Origin: an uncultured Clostridia bacterium
Lineage (GTDB): Bacteria > Bacillota > Clostridia > Oscillospirales > Ruminococcaceae
Length of the DNA stretch: 64,000 nt
NCBI GenBank assembly: GCA_947589215.1
Contig: CANQCL010000004.1
Coordinates: forward strand, 62,001-126,000
Direction: 5' to 3'
The translations under genes were made by a program, and so were the position numbers. Shown here in pieces: positions 32,372 through 41,390 of this stretch. The notes beneath the pieces were generated by a model. The model did no database searches, was not told where the DNA came from, and was given only the letters and a program-made list of their open reading frames with translations. The number at the start of each line of letters is the position of its first letter. The stretch's first letter is position 1.

Positions 32372-33046
32372 TCATTTGAGAATATATGCTTCAAGTCGGT
32401 AAATAGGGAATCCCTCGTCTGTGAAACGCTTTTCATATTCAGTCATTATGTTCCCCTCAAAATCGGAGTTGTGTAAATCAAACGTAACGTTTTTAAGGGC
32501 AAAACCGTTTTGGGAAAACTGCTCTATTGAAAACTCAAAGAAGTGTGCGTTGTCGGTTTTTTGCCAGATTTCTCCGCCGTCTTTGAGCAGGGACTTATAT
32601 ATTTCAAGAAAATTATGATGCGTAAGCCTATGGCTTGCGTATTTTTTCTTTGGGAATGGGCAACTGAAATTTAAGTATATTCTGTCTATTGACTTATCAG
32701 GAATGTAGCACTCCAGATATTCGGCGCTTCCTCGTATAAAGTATAGGTTTTTAAGTCCTAATGCTTTTGCGTCCTCTGCCGCTTTGACAATGACGTTGCT
32801 TGCTTTTTCAACGGCAAGAAAATTAATATTAGGGTTTTGTCTTGCGCTTTCACAGGCAAAGCCTCCCTTTCCGCAGCCGATTTCCAAATGTACGGGATTG
32901 CTGTTGCCGAAAATCTTTTGGACGTCAATATACTCTTTTTTTAAAACAGAGGTCTGAAAGTGCTTGTCCTCACGTTCTATAAAGAATATGTAATCTTTAC
33001 ATTCTTCAAGACGCTCTTCAAGATGCTTTTTTCTTCTCATTCGCAT
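32372..33046 (-). CDS. trmB: tRNA (guanine-N7-)-methyltransferase
   Basis: A 224-residue SAM-dependent enzyme making m7G46 in tRNA. It has the SAM loop EIGCGKGGFACESA near 54-67, FLAVEKASNV near 76, NLYFIRGSAE near 99, the motif after strand 4, and the C-terminal IWQKTDNAHFFEFS near 160. In most family members strand 4 reads N-F-x-D-P-W-P-K; here it is NFSCPFPKKKYASHRLTH, with Cys in place of the conserved Asp and Phe for Trp. I think this is a lineage variant rather than a dead enzyme, because every other motif is kept. CGGAG precedes the ATG. It is transcribed after galK, 40 nt apart. Confidence 0.92.
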   Translation of the reverse strand: MRMRRKKHLEERLEECKDYIFFIEREDKHFQTSVLKKEYIDVQKIFGNSNPVHLEIGCGKGGFACESARQNPNINFLAVEKASNVIVKAAEDAKALGLKNLYFIRGSAEYLECYIPDKSIDRIYLNFSCPFPKKKYASHRLTHHNFLEIYKSLLKDGGEIWQKTDNAHFFEFSIEQFSQNGFALKNVTFDLHNSDFEGNIMTEYEKRFTDEGFPIYRLEAYILK

Positions 33047-33085
33047 ATGTTTTTCTCCGTTTCATAATAATTTTATGGCAGATAA

Positions 33086-34339
33086 CTAAATCTCATCAGC
33101 TACTTCAATTCCTCCCACAGGGCGAATTGAAATAATATGACAGCTTCCCTCACCGAAGCAGCCATTTAGTGTTTCTATGAATTTTTCAAGCTTATTATTT
33201 GGCACAAACGCTTGTATGGTTCCTGCAAATCCGCCGCCGTGAACTCGGCAAGCACCCTCTCCGTCAAGTACCATTTCAGCAAGATTTAATCCTACTGCCA
33301 GACCTTGCTCTTGAGGGGTTTTGTTTGCATAAATGTTCTGCAAATACTTATATGAGCTGTTGCCAGATTTTGTGACTTCTTTCAAAAAGGCTTTGAAATC
33401 TCCGCTTTGGAGCGCTTTTGCCTCTCTTTCTACAGTTTCGTTTTCGTTAAGAAAATGAAGCGAGCGAAGCAAAGCTCTGTCGCCGAACTTTTCTCTTATA
33501 TCGACTATGTTTGTAAGAACGTCGGAAAGGTTAATTTCACGAAGTACGTCTTTGCCAAAGTAGCCTGCAACAGATTTCATTTCTGCAGGAATAGACGCAT
33601 ATTCGTCAGTTAAATCTGCGTGACTGCCCTTTGTATCGACTATGCAAAGACTGTGTCTGCACTTTTCAAAATCAAAGTCAATCTTCTCAATGACAGGATT
33701 TTCGGGGTCTTTGAAATCTATGGTTATAAAACTTCCCACGCTCGAAGCCATTTGATCCATTAGCCCCGACGGCTTGCCGAAATATATGTTTTCCGCGTAT
33801 TGAGCTATTTGTGCAATTTCTATATTGGTAGCTTTAAGGTCGTTGTAAAGATAGTTTAAGATAGTTCCTATCAAAACCTCAAAAGCGGCGGAGGAGGAAA
33901 GTCCCGAGCCCTTTAAAACATTTGAGGTAGTATAAGCTTTAAATCCGCCGATGCCGTAATTTTTGTTTTTAAACCCTGCGGCAACTCCCCTAATAAGTGC
34001 AGACGAGTCCTCTTTTTCATTTTCATGAACAGACAGATCGCTTAAATCGACAACATCTTTAGGAAAGCCCTCAGACTTGACTTCGATAATGCTGTCGTCG
34101 GTTTTCTTGACAACAGCAATAACGTCAAGAGAAACGCCGGCGGCAAGTACCTTTCCGAAATTGTGGTCGGTGTGGTTTCCTCCGACCTCTGTTCTTCCCG
34201 ATGCTGAGAAAATACGGTATTCGCAGTCGCCGTAAAGCTCTTTAAACTTTTCTATAGCTTTTTTATATCTTTCAATTTGTACAGTTTCGCTTTCTTTACC
34301 ATAGAGTTCTTTTATTGTATAAGTATTCTTTTCTGACAT
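33086..34339 (-). CDS. galK: Galactokinase (GHMP kinase)
   Basis: A 417-residue enzyme that phosphorylates galactose to galactose-1-phosphate with ATP. The substrate motif is GRTEVGGNHTDHNFG near 46-60; in the canonical GRxNLIGEHxDY the Glu is replaced here by Asn, as in other clostridial members I recall. The GHMP ATP loop LKGSGLSSSAAFE near 144 and the C-terminal GACRVHGGGFAGTIQAF near 362 are present, and DQMASS with catalytic Asp lies near 197. GGAGG stands before the ATG. galT is about 22 kb away in this window, so the Leloir genes are scattered. Confidence 0.9.
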   Translation of the reverse strand: MSEKNTYTIKELYGKESETVQIERYKKAIEKFKELYGDCEYRIFSASGRTEVGGNHTDHNFGKVLAAGVSLDVIAVVKKTDDSIIEVKSEGFPKDVVDLSDLSVHENEKEDSSALIRGVAAGFKNKNYGIGGFKAYTTSNVLKGSGLSSSAAFEVLIGTILNYLYNDLKATNIEIAQIAQYAENIYFGKPSGLMDQMASSVGSFITIDFKDPENPVIEKIDFDFEKCRHSLCIVDTKGSHADLTDEYASIPAEMKSVAGYFGKDVLREINLSDVLTNIVDIREKFGDRALLRSLHFLNENETVEREAKALQSGDFKAFLKEVTKSGNSSYKYLQNIYANKTPQEQGLAVGLNLAEMVLDGEGACRVHGGGFAGTIQAFVPNNKLEKFIETLNGCFGEGSCHIISIRPVGGIEVADEI

Positions 34340-34382
34340 ATGTATCCTCCGAATTTATCTCAAGGCGAGAAGTTTTTAAATT

Positions 34383-34411
34383 ATTATACACTAACTGCTT
34401 TAAATTAGCAA
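34383..34411 (-). promoter_or_regulatory. Sigma-A promoter for galK
   Basis: On the minus strand, TTGCTA, a 17-nt spacer and perfect TATAAT, ending 43 nt before the galK start. Confidence 0.75.
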
Positions 34412-34514
34412 GTTGATTTAAGGGCGAGATTTATAATAGATGATAAATATTTAAAATTGTGTTATAATTAAATAACACTAAAATTTAAAGTCAATAAATA
34501 AAGTATAATATAAA

Positions 34515-34549
34515 GGGGGATTGCTCTTTCTGAGGAGCAGATGGATATG
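34515..34549 (+). promoter_or_regulatory. Shine-Dalgarno, hairpin, start codon arrangement before the HD gene
   Basis: GGGGG (34515-34519) is followed by TGCTC and GAGCA (34522-34539, 8-nt loop) and then the start. The 3' arm contains AGGAG (34533-34537), which is 3 nt from the ATG at 34541 and 9 nt from the ATG at 34547; the second is chosen. The hairpin would either hide AGGAG or bring the first purine tract closer. Confidence 0.4.
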
Positions 34550-35038
34550 AATATTCAAAATAAAATATTTAGCAAAATGGTTGAATATTATGCAGGAGAT
34601 CCAAAACGTATTCAGCATTTTGCAAAGGTATATACATTTGCAAAAATGATAGGTGAGCGTGAGTGTCTTAGCGATGAAACATTGGAAACCTTACTTATTG
34701 CTGCAATTGTTCACGACATAGGAATAAAGACCTCTGAAGAAAAATATAATTCTTCAAACGGCAAATATCAGGAGATCGAGGGAGAAAAGATAGTAAGAGA
34801 GTTTTTATCCGAATTTGATTTGGATAAAAGCATATCAGAGCGAGTAGCATTTTTGGTCGGGCATCATCATACATATAATTTGAAGGAGGGCATTGATTAT
34901 CAGATACTTATTGAAGCAGATTTCTTAGTAAATGCTTATGAAGACAATTTGAGCAAAGCTGCGATAGAAAAAGTGATGGAAAAGATTTTTTCAACAAAAT
35001 CGGGAACGTACCTTCTTAAAACTATGTTTGGCATATGA
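34547..35038 (+). CDS. HD-domain phosphohydrolase
   Basis: A 163-residue cytoplasmic protein of the small HD family. Metal ligands are visible: His in RIQHFAKVYTFAK near 25, HD in AAIVHDIG near 62-63, and GHHHT near 105-108 plus a late Asp in EADFLVNAYED near 125. This family includes nucleotidases and (p)ppGpp or phospholipid hydrolases; nothing here fixes the substrate. It stands alone, between divergent galK and the ferredoxin gene. The start is chosen by the spacing of AGGAG. Confidence 0.8.
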   Translation: MNIQNKIFSKMVEYYAGDPKRIQHFAKVYTFAKMIGERECLSDETLETLLIAAIVHDIGIKTSEEKYNSSNGKYQEIEGEKIVREFLSEFDLDKSISERVAFLVGHHHTYNLKEGIDYQILIEADFLVNAYEDNLSKAAIEKVMEKIFSTKSGTYLLKTMFGI

Positions 35039-35134
35039 GGATCAGTTGTGGAAATAAAATGCTAGTTATTTTGTCAGCATAGAAAGGATTTCGCGAATAA
35101 GGAAATAATTTATTATATATTTTTAATAAAAGAC

Positions 35135-35189
35135 TTGCAATTTTTAAATTATGTGTTATCATATAGATGATAAATGTTTTAAACATTTA
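35135..35189 (+). promoter_or_regulatory. Ferredoxin promoter with a palindrome at the start of the transcript
   Basis: TTGCAA (35135-35140), a 16-nt spacer and TATCAT (35157-35162) predict a start near 35169. The perfect palindrome TAAATGTTT-T-AAACATTTA (35171-35189), with 9-bp arms, lies right there. It can be an operator or a 5' stabilising stem-loop. Confidence 0.55.
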
Positions 35190-35214
35190 TAAATATTGAA
35201 GGAGGTATGCTAAG

Positions 35215-35385
35215 ATGGCATATAAAATTTCTGATGATTGCATCAGCTGCGGAGCTTGTGCTGCTGAATGTCCGGTAGGGGCTATTACAGAGGGAGACGG
35301 AAAGTACGTTATCGACGCTGATACTTGTATTGATTGCGGTGCTTGTGCAGGTACTTGCCCTGTTGACGCTCCATCGGCTGAGTAA
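35215..35385 (+). CDS. Clostridial-type 2[4Fe-4S] ferredoxin
   Basis: A 56-residue electron carrier. Two C-x2-C-x2-C-x3-C-P motifs are present: Cys9, 12, 15, 19 (CISCGACAAECP) and Cys38, 41, 44, 48 (CIDCGACAGTCP), the pseudo-twofold layout of Clostridium pasteurianum ferredoxin. It carries low-potential electrons for pyruvate:ferredoxin oxidoreductase, hydrogenase and similar enzymes. GAAGGAGG lies 9 nt before the ATG. It is monocistronic, with its own promoter and terminator, as expected for an abundant protein. Confidence 0.96.
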   Translation: MAYKISDDCISCGACAAECPVGAITEGDGKYVIDADTCIDCGACAGTCPVDAPSAE

Positions 35386-35410
35386 TAAAAGTAATAAGAT
35401 AGTTACATAA

Positions 35411-35442
35411 ATCACACACTGTTTCGGCAGTGTGTGATTTTT
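35411..35442 (+). terminator. Intrinsic terminator after ferredoxin
   Basis: ATCACACACTG and CAGTGTGTGAT form a perfect 11-bp stem with a TTTCGG loop and T tail. Confidence 0.93.
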
Positions 35443-35472
35443 TGTCGTTTGGATTTTGTTATAAGGTATAAA

Positions 35473-35506
35473 AATAGCTCCTGCAAAAATTGCAGGAGCC
35501 CTATTT
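35473..35506 (-). terminator. Intrinsic terminator for the L,D-transpeptidase gene
   Basis: GCTCCTGCA and TGCAGGAGC form a 9-bp stem; A run and T run on either side let it work on the minus strand. Confidence 0.85.
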
Positions 35507-37336
35507 TTAGTAGAACATTATAACTACAGTACCTAAAGGCACATTTTCGTATATATACTGTGAATCGCTGAGAGAAATTCCTACACATCCGTGAGAACCG
35601 TAGTATTTATATCTGTCTCCGCCGAATGAGGATTGCCACGTGGCGTCGTGAATACCTATGCTGTTTTGGCTTATGTAGTTCCAATAAGAGCATTTAGATT
35701 CGTATGAACCCTCTGATGTTCTGCCTTTCATTGTTTTGTTTCTTTCTTTCATCCAAAGCTGGTATATGCCGGGATAGGTCATTCTTTCTTTGGTAGGCAT
35801 TCCGGAAACTACTCCGCATTTGTGCTTTACTTTACCATTTTTGTAATACCAAAGCATTTGATTGGTAAGGTCTACTTCTATATACGTTTTTAACTGAGAA
35901 ATATCGTTTATAACGTCTTTTTCATCGTTTGCTGTGCGCTTGACCTTCCCTTGAGTATCGTATGTATATCCGCCGTTTGTCCAGTAAACGGGCTCAATGG
36001 TCGTATTCTCACCTTTTTTAAGAGCCTTGCATATCGCCTCCGCAGTTTTGTCTGCGTCAAGAAAGTATCCGAATATACCGTCGAATTTTCCGTCCGCACC
36101 CCTTTGGGCCTTTATTTTTACAGTACCCTGTAACGTTGATTTGAATTTTCTGGTCTTATTGAGAGTGTCGTACTTTTCTCTTATTGAGTTTACCCATTCC
36201 CATACCGATTCCTGATCTATCGTGTAGCTGCCGTCTTTTTTGATTGTCACCCAGTCTTTGAAAACGTCATAGGTCAAGTTCTCTGTGGTGTAGTCAAAAT
36301 CCAGCTTGACCTCTAAATTAAAAACCTTGTTCAGTTCATCCAGTTTACTCTGAAGGTCACTTGAAACTATACTAGGCTTTTTATAGCAGTCTGCATCGAA
36401 AAGATTAATTTCATCAACACCGCTGTTTATTGCCTCTTTAGATGCTTCAAAAACCTTTTGGGTATCTACAATATCTCCCTGAATCTCAGGCTCTATAACA
36501 AAACCGTCGTCGTGCATCACGATTTTAGCGTTTTTCGACGGCGTAACGCCAAAGCTTGCATTATCGATTATCTCTTTCAACTTATCCTCTGAATACGTTC
36601 CATCCATTGAAATCGTGAAATTGGATTTTTTGATAAGATTTACAAACCATAGCGCCTTGCTTTCCTGATTCATTATTTTTTCAAGCTCGTCAGCTGTGGA
36701 GTATGTATAGTCAATTTTTGAGTAATCAATAGTAACGGTTTCGCCGTTGAGTTTTTTCAAAACTAGCTTATTAACGGCTGCACCCGAATGAACAGCCTCA
36801 GCAGCTTCACTTATATTCATTCCGCCGACTGAGGTACCGTTTACAAAGGTGTTTGGGAGAAAGCTGTCCTTAGTCATCATAAAACCAACGATATAAGCGC
36901 CGATCAAAAGGATCACAACAAGTCCCAGTACAAATAAAACGGCGTTTCTGCCTCTATGACTGTTCACCTTCATACTTTTGAGTTCATTATATCTGGTACC
37001 TCGCTCAATTTCTTTTTGCAAACCAATAGCTTCGTTATGAGAATAATAATTTTTCTTACTGTTGTTTTGCTTTGAGTAGGATTCATCATAATCGGATCTA
37101 GGTTTATCGGTTTTGATGTTTCCAAGACTTTGATTGATTTGATTAATAATATCGTCTTTCGATTTACGGTCAGCAATTTCTATAGTTCTACTCTGCGGTG
37201 AAGCTTCAGCGTTTAAAGCATTAGAATAAACCTCTTTTTCTGCTGCGGATGCTTTGTTGACTTCAGCTATTATTTTCTCGACGTCATAATCTGAGGAGAT
37301 TTTTTTATCGTCGTCTTTATCAAAATCTTTGTTCAT
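35507..37336 (-). CDS. Membrane-anchored L,D-transpeptidase with peptidoglycan-binding domains
   Basis: A 609-residue protein. The ATG at 37336 follows AAAGGGAAA; a longer frame has no site. Residues 1-125 are charged and cytoplasmic, one helix spans about 128-150, and the outside part holds PG-binding-4 type domains (TFVNGTSVGGMNISEAAEAV near 165; repeats to about 470). The YkuD catalytic domain is at the end (about 480-609): IEVDLTNQMLWYYKNG near 484, PYPGIYQLW-like TYPGIYQLW near 518, GIHDATW near 557 and GSHGCVGIS near 580, with the nucleophile Cys. It forms 3-3 crosslinks in the cell wall or attaches proteins to it. It has its own terminator and reads toward the ferredoxin gene. Confidence 0.9.
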   Translation of the reverse strand: MNKDFDKDDDKKISSDYDVEKIIAEVNKASAAEKEVYSNALNAEASPQSRTIEIADRKSKDDIINQINQSLGNIKTDKPRSDYDESYSKQNNSKKNYYSHNEAIGLQKEIERGTRYNELKSMKVNSHRGRNAVLFVLGLVVILLIGAYIVGFMMTKDSFLPNTFVNGTSVGGMNISEAAEAVHSGAAVNKLVLKKLNGETVTIDYSKIDYTYSTADELEKIMNQESKALWFVNLIKKSNFTISMDGTYSEDKLKEIIDNASFGVTPSKNAKIVMHDDGFVIEPEIQGDIVDTQKVFEASKEAINSGVDEINLFDADCYKKPSIVSSDLQSKLDELNKVFNLEVKLDFDYTTENLTYDVFKDWVTIKKDGSYTIDQESVWEWVNSIREKYDTLNKTRKFKSTLQGTVKIKAQRGADGKFDGIFGYFLDADKTAEAICKALKKGENTTIEPVYWTNGGYTYDTQGKVKRTANDEKDVINDISQLKTYIEVDLTNQMLWYYKNGKVKHKCGVVSGMPTKERMTYPGIYQLWMKERNKTMKGRTSEGSYESKCSYWNYISQNSIGIHDATWQSSFGGDRYKYYGSHGCVGISLSDSQYIYENVPLGTVVIMFY

Positions 37337-37564
37337 CTGTATTTCCCTTTCTTTAATACTTATATCTGCTTTTATGTCTGTTGTTCTACAAAATCGTTTA
37401 AATATATTATACAACATCTCTGCATTTATTACAATACTAAAAAAACAAAAATAACTTGGTTTTTCGACCGTTGTCAGCCTAAAAAACATTTACAAAAATA
37501 CAAATCAGAGCAGTATATTTTTACATAATAAACGTATTCTTTTTATTTTATTTGCCGTAATTCA

Positions 37565-38074
37565 TCAGATGTTCTGATACGCTTTCACTACTTCTCCTAC
37601 ATAAGCGGTGTGAAAGTCTTTTTCAGGATACCATCTGTCAATAAGTGTTTTGTCAAGGAAACATTCAGGGTCGATATCCTGTGCAAAAACCTTTCGGCAG
37701 ATAAGTATAAGCTCTGCCTGTTCAAAGGTAGTGGTGTTATTAACAAACATCGGAACAAGCCCTGTTTCCTTTGCTTTATCGAAATCTCTGCCGCTTTTTG
37801 TACCGCAGAAGTTCAGCTTGTCTTTATTGCCGTCCTTTAAAAATGATATTGAGAAATAGTCGCTTTTATCAATAAATTCCTTAGTATATCTTTGCGGGCG
37901 GATAACCGTTACTGCAACGCTTTTTCCCCACATAGTTCCTAAGCTTCCCCACGAAGCAGTCATTGTGTTAAATCCGCTTTCGTCTCCGGCGGTAACTAAA
38001 AACCATTCGTCTGCGATTTTTGAAAATGGATTGAGATTCTCCAATGATTTGATGTCAATTTCTTTTAATGCCAT
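37565..38074 (-). CDS. Flavin reductase-like, FMN-binding protein
   Basis: A 169-residue protein of the flavin-reductase split-barrel family. FNTMTASWGSLGTMWGKS near 38-55 and VTVIRPQRYTKEFI near 58-71 are the FMN-binding region; the C-terminal DRWYPEKDFHTAYVGEV near 145 is the usual end of the barrel. The ATG at 38074 follows AGGGGG. Members reduce flavins or are carriers of FMN of unknown purpose; the partner is not visible here. Transcribed alone. Confidence 0.85.
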   Translation of the reverse strand: MALKEIDIKSLENLNPFSKIADEWFLVTAGDESGFNTMTASWGSLGTMWGKSVAVTVIRPQRYTKEFIDKSDYFSISFLKDGNKDKLNFCGTKSGRDFDKAKETGLVPMFVNNTTTFEQAELILICRKVFAQDIDPECFLDKTLIDRWYPEKDFHTAYVGEVVKAYQNI

Positions 38075-38128
38075 AATATTACCCCCTACTAGATATAAGA
38101 TGCAAGAAACCAAAATTTCTTGTGTTTA

Positions 38129-38170
38129 TCTAACTTCTAATTTCTAATTTCTAATTTCTAACCTCTAACA
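38129..38170 (+). repeat. Tandem heptamer repeat, six copies
   Basis: Six copies of a 7-mer, TCTAAYT/C type: TCTAACT, TCTAATT three times, TCTAACC, TCTAACA. It lies upstream of the flavin reductase gene (minus strand), beside an inverted repeat CAAGAAA-N6-TTTCTTG (38103-38122). A length-variable microsatellite is plausible. No function is evident. Confidence 0.65.
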
Positions 38171-38318
38171 TTATATATCATTAGAATATGTTTTTCAAGA
38201 TATAAATATCACCTTTAAATTATTATTATAAAGTTATTATATATGGACAAAGTGATAAATTTATGATAAAATAACCATTATTTAAAAAAATTATTTCAAT
38301 GCCGAACGGAGTGCTTTT

Positions 38319-38516
38319 ATGAAAGATTTTATCACTCAGAACAAACTTGCGCTCTTTGCAATCGCTTTTGATGTTCTAACCATTGCCGCAATTATATTTT
38401 CATTCAAATACGATTTTATAACATGGGCTGCCGTCGTTTTGGGAGTTATTGCGGTTATACTGAACGTTAAGGCAAAAAAGCAGCAAAAAGAAAAATTCAA
38501 AGGCAATAATGAATAA
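38319..38516 (+). CDS. Small two-helix membrane protein
   Basis: A 65-residue protein with hydrophobic segments at about 10-28 and 33-50 and a Lys/Gln-rich C-terminal tail (KAKKQQKEKFKG). GGAGTG lies before the ATG. I do not recognise the family. It sits alone between the flavin reductase gene (opposite strand) and the arginine operon promoter. Confidence 0.6.
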   Translation: MKDFITQNKLALFAIAFDVLTIAAIIFSFKYDFITWAAVVLGVIAVILNVKAKKQQKEKFKGNNE

Positions 38517-38548
38517 TTATACATCATATTCGTGTATATATTCATAAA

Positions 38549-38631
38549 TTATGCATAAAACTGATAAATATGCAAAAAATATTAAAAAATTTGCATAAAG
38601 CCCTTGACAATACAAGAGTTTAGTGTATAAT
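38549..38631 (+). promoter_or_regulatory. Strong promoter of the arginine operon with upstream palindromes
   Basis: TTGACA (38604-38609), a 16-nt spacer and TATAAT (38626-38631) are both perfect consensus. Immediately upstream are the palindrome TTATGCATAA (38549-38558) and an inverted repeat ATGCAAA-N13-TTTGCAT (38570-38596) that ends 7 nt before the -35. These could be regulator sites; they do not fit the spacing of a canonical ARG box. Similar TGCATA palindromes occur before ilvC. Confidence 0.65.
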
Positions 38632-38663
38632 TATCAAAACGAAAAAATTTGGAGGACAGTATT

Positions 38664-39887
38664 ATGGCAAAAGAAATCAAAAAGGTAGTTTTAGCATATT
38701 CAGGCGGGCTTGACACGTCAATAATAATTGCGTGGCTCAAGGAGAATTACAACAACTGTGAGGTTATTGCAGTATCCGGTGACGTTGGACAGGGAACTGA
38801 GCTTGACGGTCTTGAGGAAAAGGCAATTAAGACAGGTGCGTCTAAGCTCTATATTGAAGATCTGAATGATGAATTTGTAGAGGATTATGTATTCCCGACT
38901 GTTCAAGCAGGAGCCGTTTATGAAAACAGATACCTGCTTGGAACTTCATTTGCAAGACCTATTATTGCAAAGAGAATTGCGGAGATAGCAATAAAAGAGG
39001 GTGCTGACGCTATTTGTCACGGCTGCACAGGTAAAGGAAATGACCAGGTCAGATTTGAGCTTGCAATAAAGGCTTTTGCACCTGATATGGAGATTATCGC
39101 TCCGTGGAGAATTTGGGATTTAAAGTCTCGTGAGCAGGAGATTGAATATGCAGAGGCGCATAATATTCCTCTTAAAATAAACAGAGAGACAAACTATTCT
39201 AAGGATAAAAACCTATGGCATCTTTCACACGAAGGTCTTGATCTTGAGGACCCTGCAAACGAGCCGCAGTATGAAAAGGAAGGCTTCCTAGAGATGGGAG
39301 TTTCCCCGATTCAGGCGCCTGACAAGCCTACTTATGTGACTATTCACTTTGAAAAGGGTATCCCTACTGCTATTGATGGCAAGGAAATGAAGGGTGTTGA
39401 CATTGTAAAGACTTTAAACAAGCTGGGCGGAGAAAACGGTATCGGTCTTGCAGACTTGGTTGAAAACCGTTTGGTCGGAATGAAGTCGAGGGGAGTATAT
39501 GAAACTCCGGGCGGAACGATTCTTTACCATGCTCACGATGTTTTGGAGACTATTACTATAGACAAAGAAACTGCAAGAATGAAGCAGTATATCGGTATTA
39601 AATTTGCTGATATTGTTTACAACGGACAGTGGTATACACCTCTTAGAGAGGCACTTTCAGCATTCGTTACCGAGACGCAGAAAACCGTAACAGGAGATGT
39701 AAAGCTAAAGCTTTACAAGGGTAATATCATCAACGCAGGAGTTACATCGCCGTACACATTGTATGACGAAGAGGTTGCGACCTTCGACGAGGACAATGTT
39801 TACAATCAGGCTGACAGCGCTGGATTTATTAATTTGTTCGGACTTCCTATTAAGGTTAAGGCTAAGCTGGACCAAAAGAGAAAGTAA
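38664..39887 (+). CDS. argG: Argininosuccinate synthase
   Basis: A 407-residue enzyme that joins citrulline and aspartate with ATP. The ATG at 38664 follows GGAGG by 8 nt. The ATP pyrophosphatase loop AYSGGLDTS is at 10-18, and [12 protein letters not shown] near 119-130 binds citrulline and aspartate. Length is typical. It is the first gene of the arginine operon, where it receives the strongest promoter in the region, and is followed by argH 111 nt later. A weak hairpin, GGGTGGCA-TTTT-TGCTGCCC, lies in that gap and has no U tract. Confidence 0.96.
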   Translation: MAKEIKKVVLAYSGGLDTSIIIAWLKENYNNCEVIAVSGDVGQGTELDGLEEKAIKTGASKLYIEDLNDEFVEDYVFPTVQAGAVYENRYLLGTSFARPIIAKRIAEIAIKEGADAICHGCTGKGNDQVRFELAIKAFAPDMEIIAPWRIWDLKSREQEIEYAEAHNIPLKINRETNYSKDKNLWHLSHEGLDLEDPANEPQYEKEGFLEMGVSPIQAPDKPTYVTIHFEKGIPTAIDGKEMKGVDIVKTLNKLGGENGIGLADLVENRLVGMKSRGVYETPGGTILYHAHDVLETITIDKETARMKQYIGIKFADIVYNGQWYTPLREALSAFVTETQKTVTGDVKLKLYKGNIINAGVTSPYTLYDEEVATFDEDNVYNQADSAGFINLFGLPIKVKAKLDQKRK

Positions 39888-39998
39888 TGGACAGTGGGAT
39901 TGTCAATTATATAACTAAAAGGGGTGGCATTTTTGCTGCCCTTATAGGTTTTTATAGGGAGTTTAAATTTAAGCAATTTTTTAAAGGAGAGATTTGAT

Positions 39999-41372
39999 AT
40001 GCCTATGTGGGCAGGACGTTTTTCAAAGGATATTGACGAGCGTGTAAATGATTTCAATTCGTCTATAAAGTTTGACGCAAGAATGTACCGTCACGATATA
40101 AAGGGATCTATTGCCCACGCAACAATGCTGGGCGAGTGCGGAATAATCGACAAAAGCGAGAGTGAAATCATTATAGACGGGCTTAAAGGCATTTTAACCG
40201 ATATTGATAACGGAGTTTTGGAGTTCGACCCGAACGCTGAGGATATTCATATGTTTATTGAGGCTGAGCTGACTAAACGTGTCGGCGACGCAGGGAAAAG
40301 GCTTCACACTGCACGCTCAAGAAACGATCAGGTCGCACTTGATATAAGAATGTACCTTTTAGATGAGATAAAGGAGATAAGAGAAATAACCGTCAAGCTG
40401 ATAAGAGCCATAACCGATATGGCAAAAGAACATCTTGAAACTGTTATGCCGGGTTATACTCATCTTCAGAGAGCACAGCCGATAACCTTTGCACATCATC
40501 TTATGGCTTATGCAAATATGCTCCTGCGTGATATAGGCAGGCTTGACGACACCTATAAGAGAATGAACCAGATGCCTTTGGGAAGCGGTGCTTTAGCAGG
40601 TACTACCTACAAGATAGACAGGCAGAGAGTTTGTGAGCTCTTAGATTTTGACGGGATTACTCAAAACTCGTTAGACGGGGTCTCGGACAGGGATTTCTGC
40701 ATTGAGCTTGCGAGTGCAATATCGATACTTATGATGCATCTGTCACGTTTTTCTGAGGAGATTATTTTATGGTGTTCTTGGGAGTTTAAATTTGTAGAGC
40801 TTGACGATGCTTACGCAACAGGCTCTTCAATAATGCCTCAGAAGAAAAACCCCGACGTAACCGAGCTAATCAGGGGTAAAACCGCCCGTGTTTACGGAGA
40901 TTTGAATACTTTGCTTTCTATGATGAAGAACCTGTCGCTTGCTTATGACAAGGATATGCAGGAGGATAAGGAGGCAATATTCGACGCTGTAGATACGGTC
41001 AAGTTGTGTATAAATACGTTTATACCGATGCTGTCTACAATGACGGTTATAAAAGAGAATATGAGAAACGCAGCAGCTAAGGGGTTCATAAATGCGACCG
41101 ACTGTGCAGACTATCTTGTTAAAAAGGGTATGCCTTTTAGAGACGCTTATAAAATAACAGGTACTTTAGTTGCAAGATGTATAGAGTTGGGCGTTACCCT
41201 TGAAACACTGCCGATAAACGAGTATAAAAAGCTTAGCGACAGCTTTGATGAAGATGTTTATAAAGCTATTTCTCTTGATACCTGTGTTATGCAGAGAAAG
41301 TCGGCAGGAGGACCTGCACCCGAAAGCGTAAAAGCGCAGATAGAGTATGTTTTGAGAGAGATTGATAAGTAA
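39999..41372 (+). CDS. argH: Argininosuccinate lyase
   Basis: A 457-residue fumarase-superfamily enzyme that splits argininosuccinate into arginine and fumarate, the last step. The N-terminal WAGRFSKDIDERVNDFNSS and TARSRNDQVALDIR near 108 bind substrate, and the signature GSSIMPQKKNPD near 280-291 is the flexible catalytic loop with the active-site Ser. AAAGGAGA precedes the ATG. Only 18 nt separate it from argC. Confidence 0.96.
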   Translation: MPMWAGRFSKDIDERVNDFNSSIKFDARMYRHDIKGSIAHATMLGECGIIDKSESEIIIDGLKGILTDIDNGVLEFDPNAEDIHMFIEAELTKRVGDAGKRLHTARSRNDQVALDIRMYLLDEIKEIREITVKLIRAITDMAKEHLETVMPGYTHLQRAQPITFAHHLMAYANMLLRDIGRLDDTYKRMNQMPLGSGALAGTTYKIDRQRVCELLDFDGITQNSLDGVSDRDFCIELASAISILMMHLSRFSEEIILWCSWEFKFVELDDAYATGSSIMPQKKNPDVTELIRGKTARVYGDLNTLLSMMKNLSLAYDKDMQEDKEAIFDAVDTVKLCINTFIPMLSTMTVIKENMRNAAAKGFINATDCADYLVKKGMPFRDAYKITGTLVARCIELGVTLETLPINEYKKLSDSFDEDVYKAISLDTCVMQRKSAGGPAPESVKAQIEYVLREIDK

Positions 41373-41390
41373 ATTTGAAAGGCAATATAT

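Noticed and set aside
38129-38170. CRISPR array
   Set aside because: Repeats are 7 bases in direct tandem with no spacers.
38549-38600. Canonical ArgR (ARG) box before argG
   Set aside because: The palindromes have TGCAT cores but the arm spacing does not fit the 18-bp ARG-box form.
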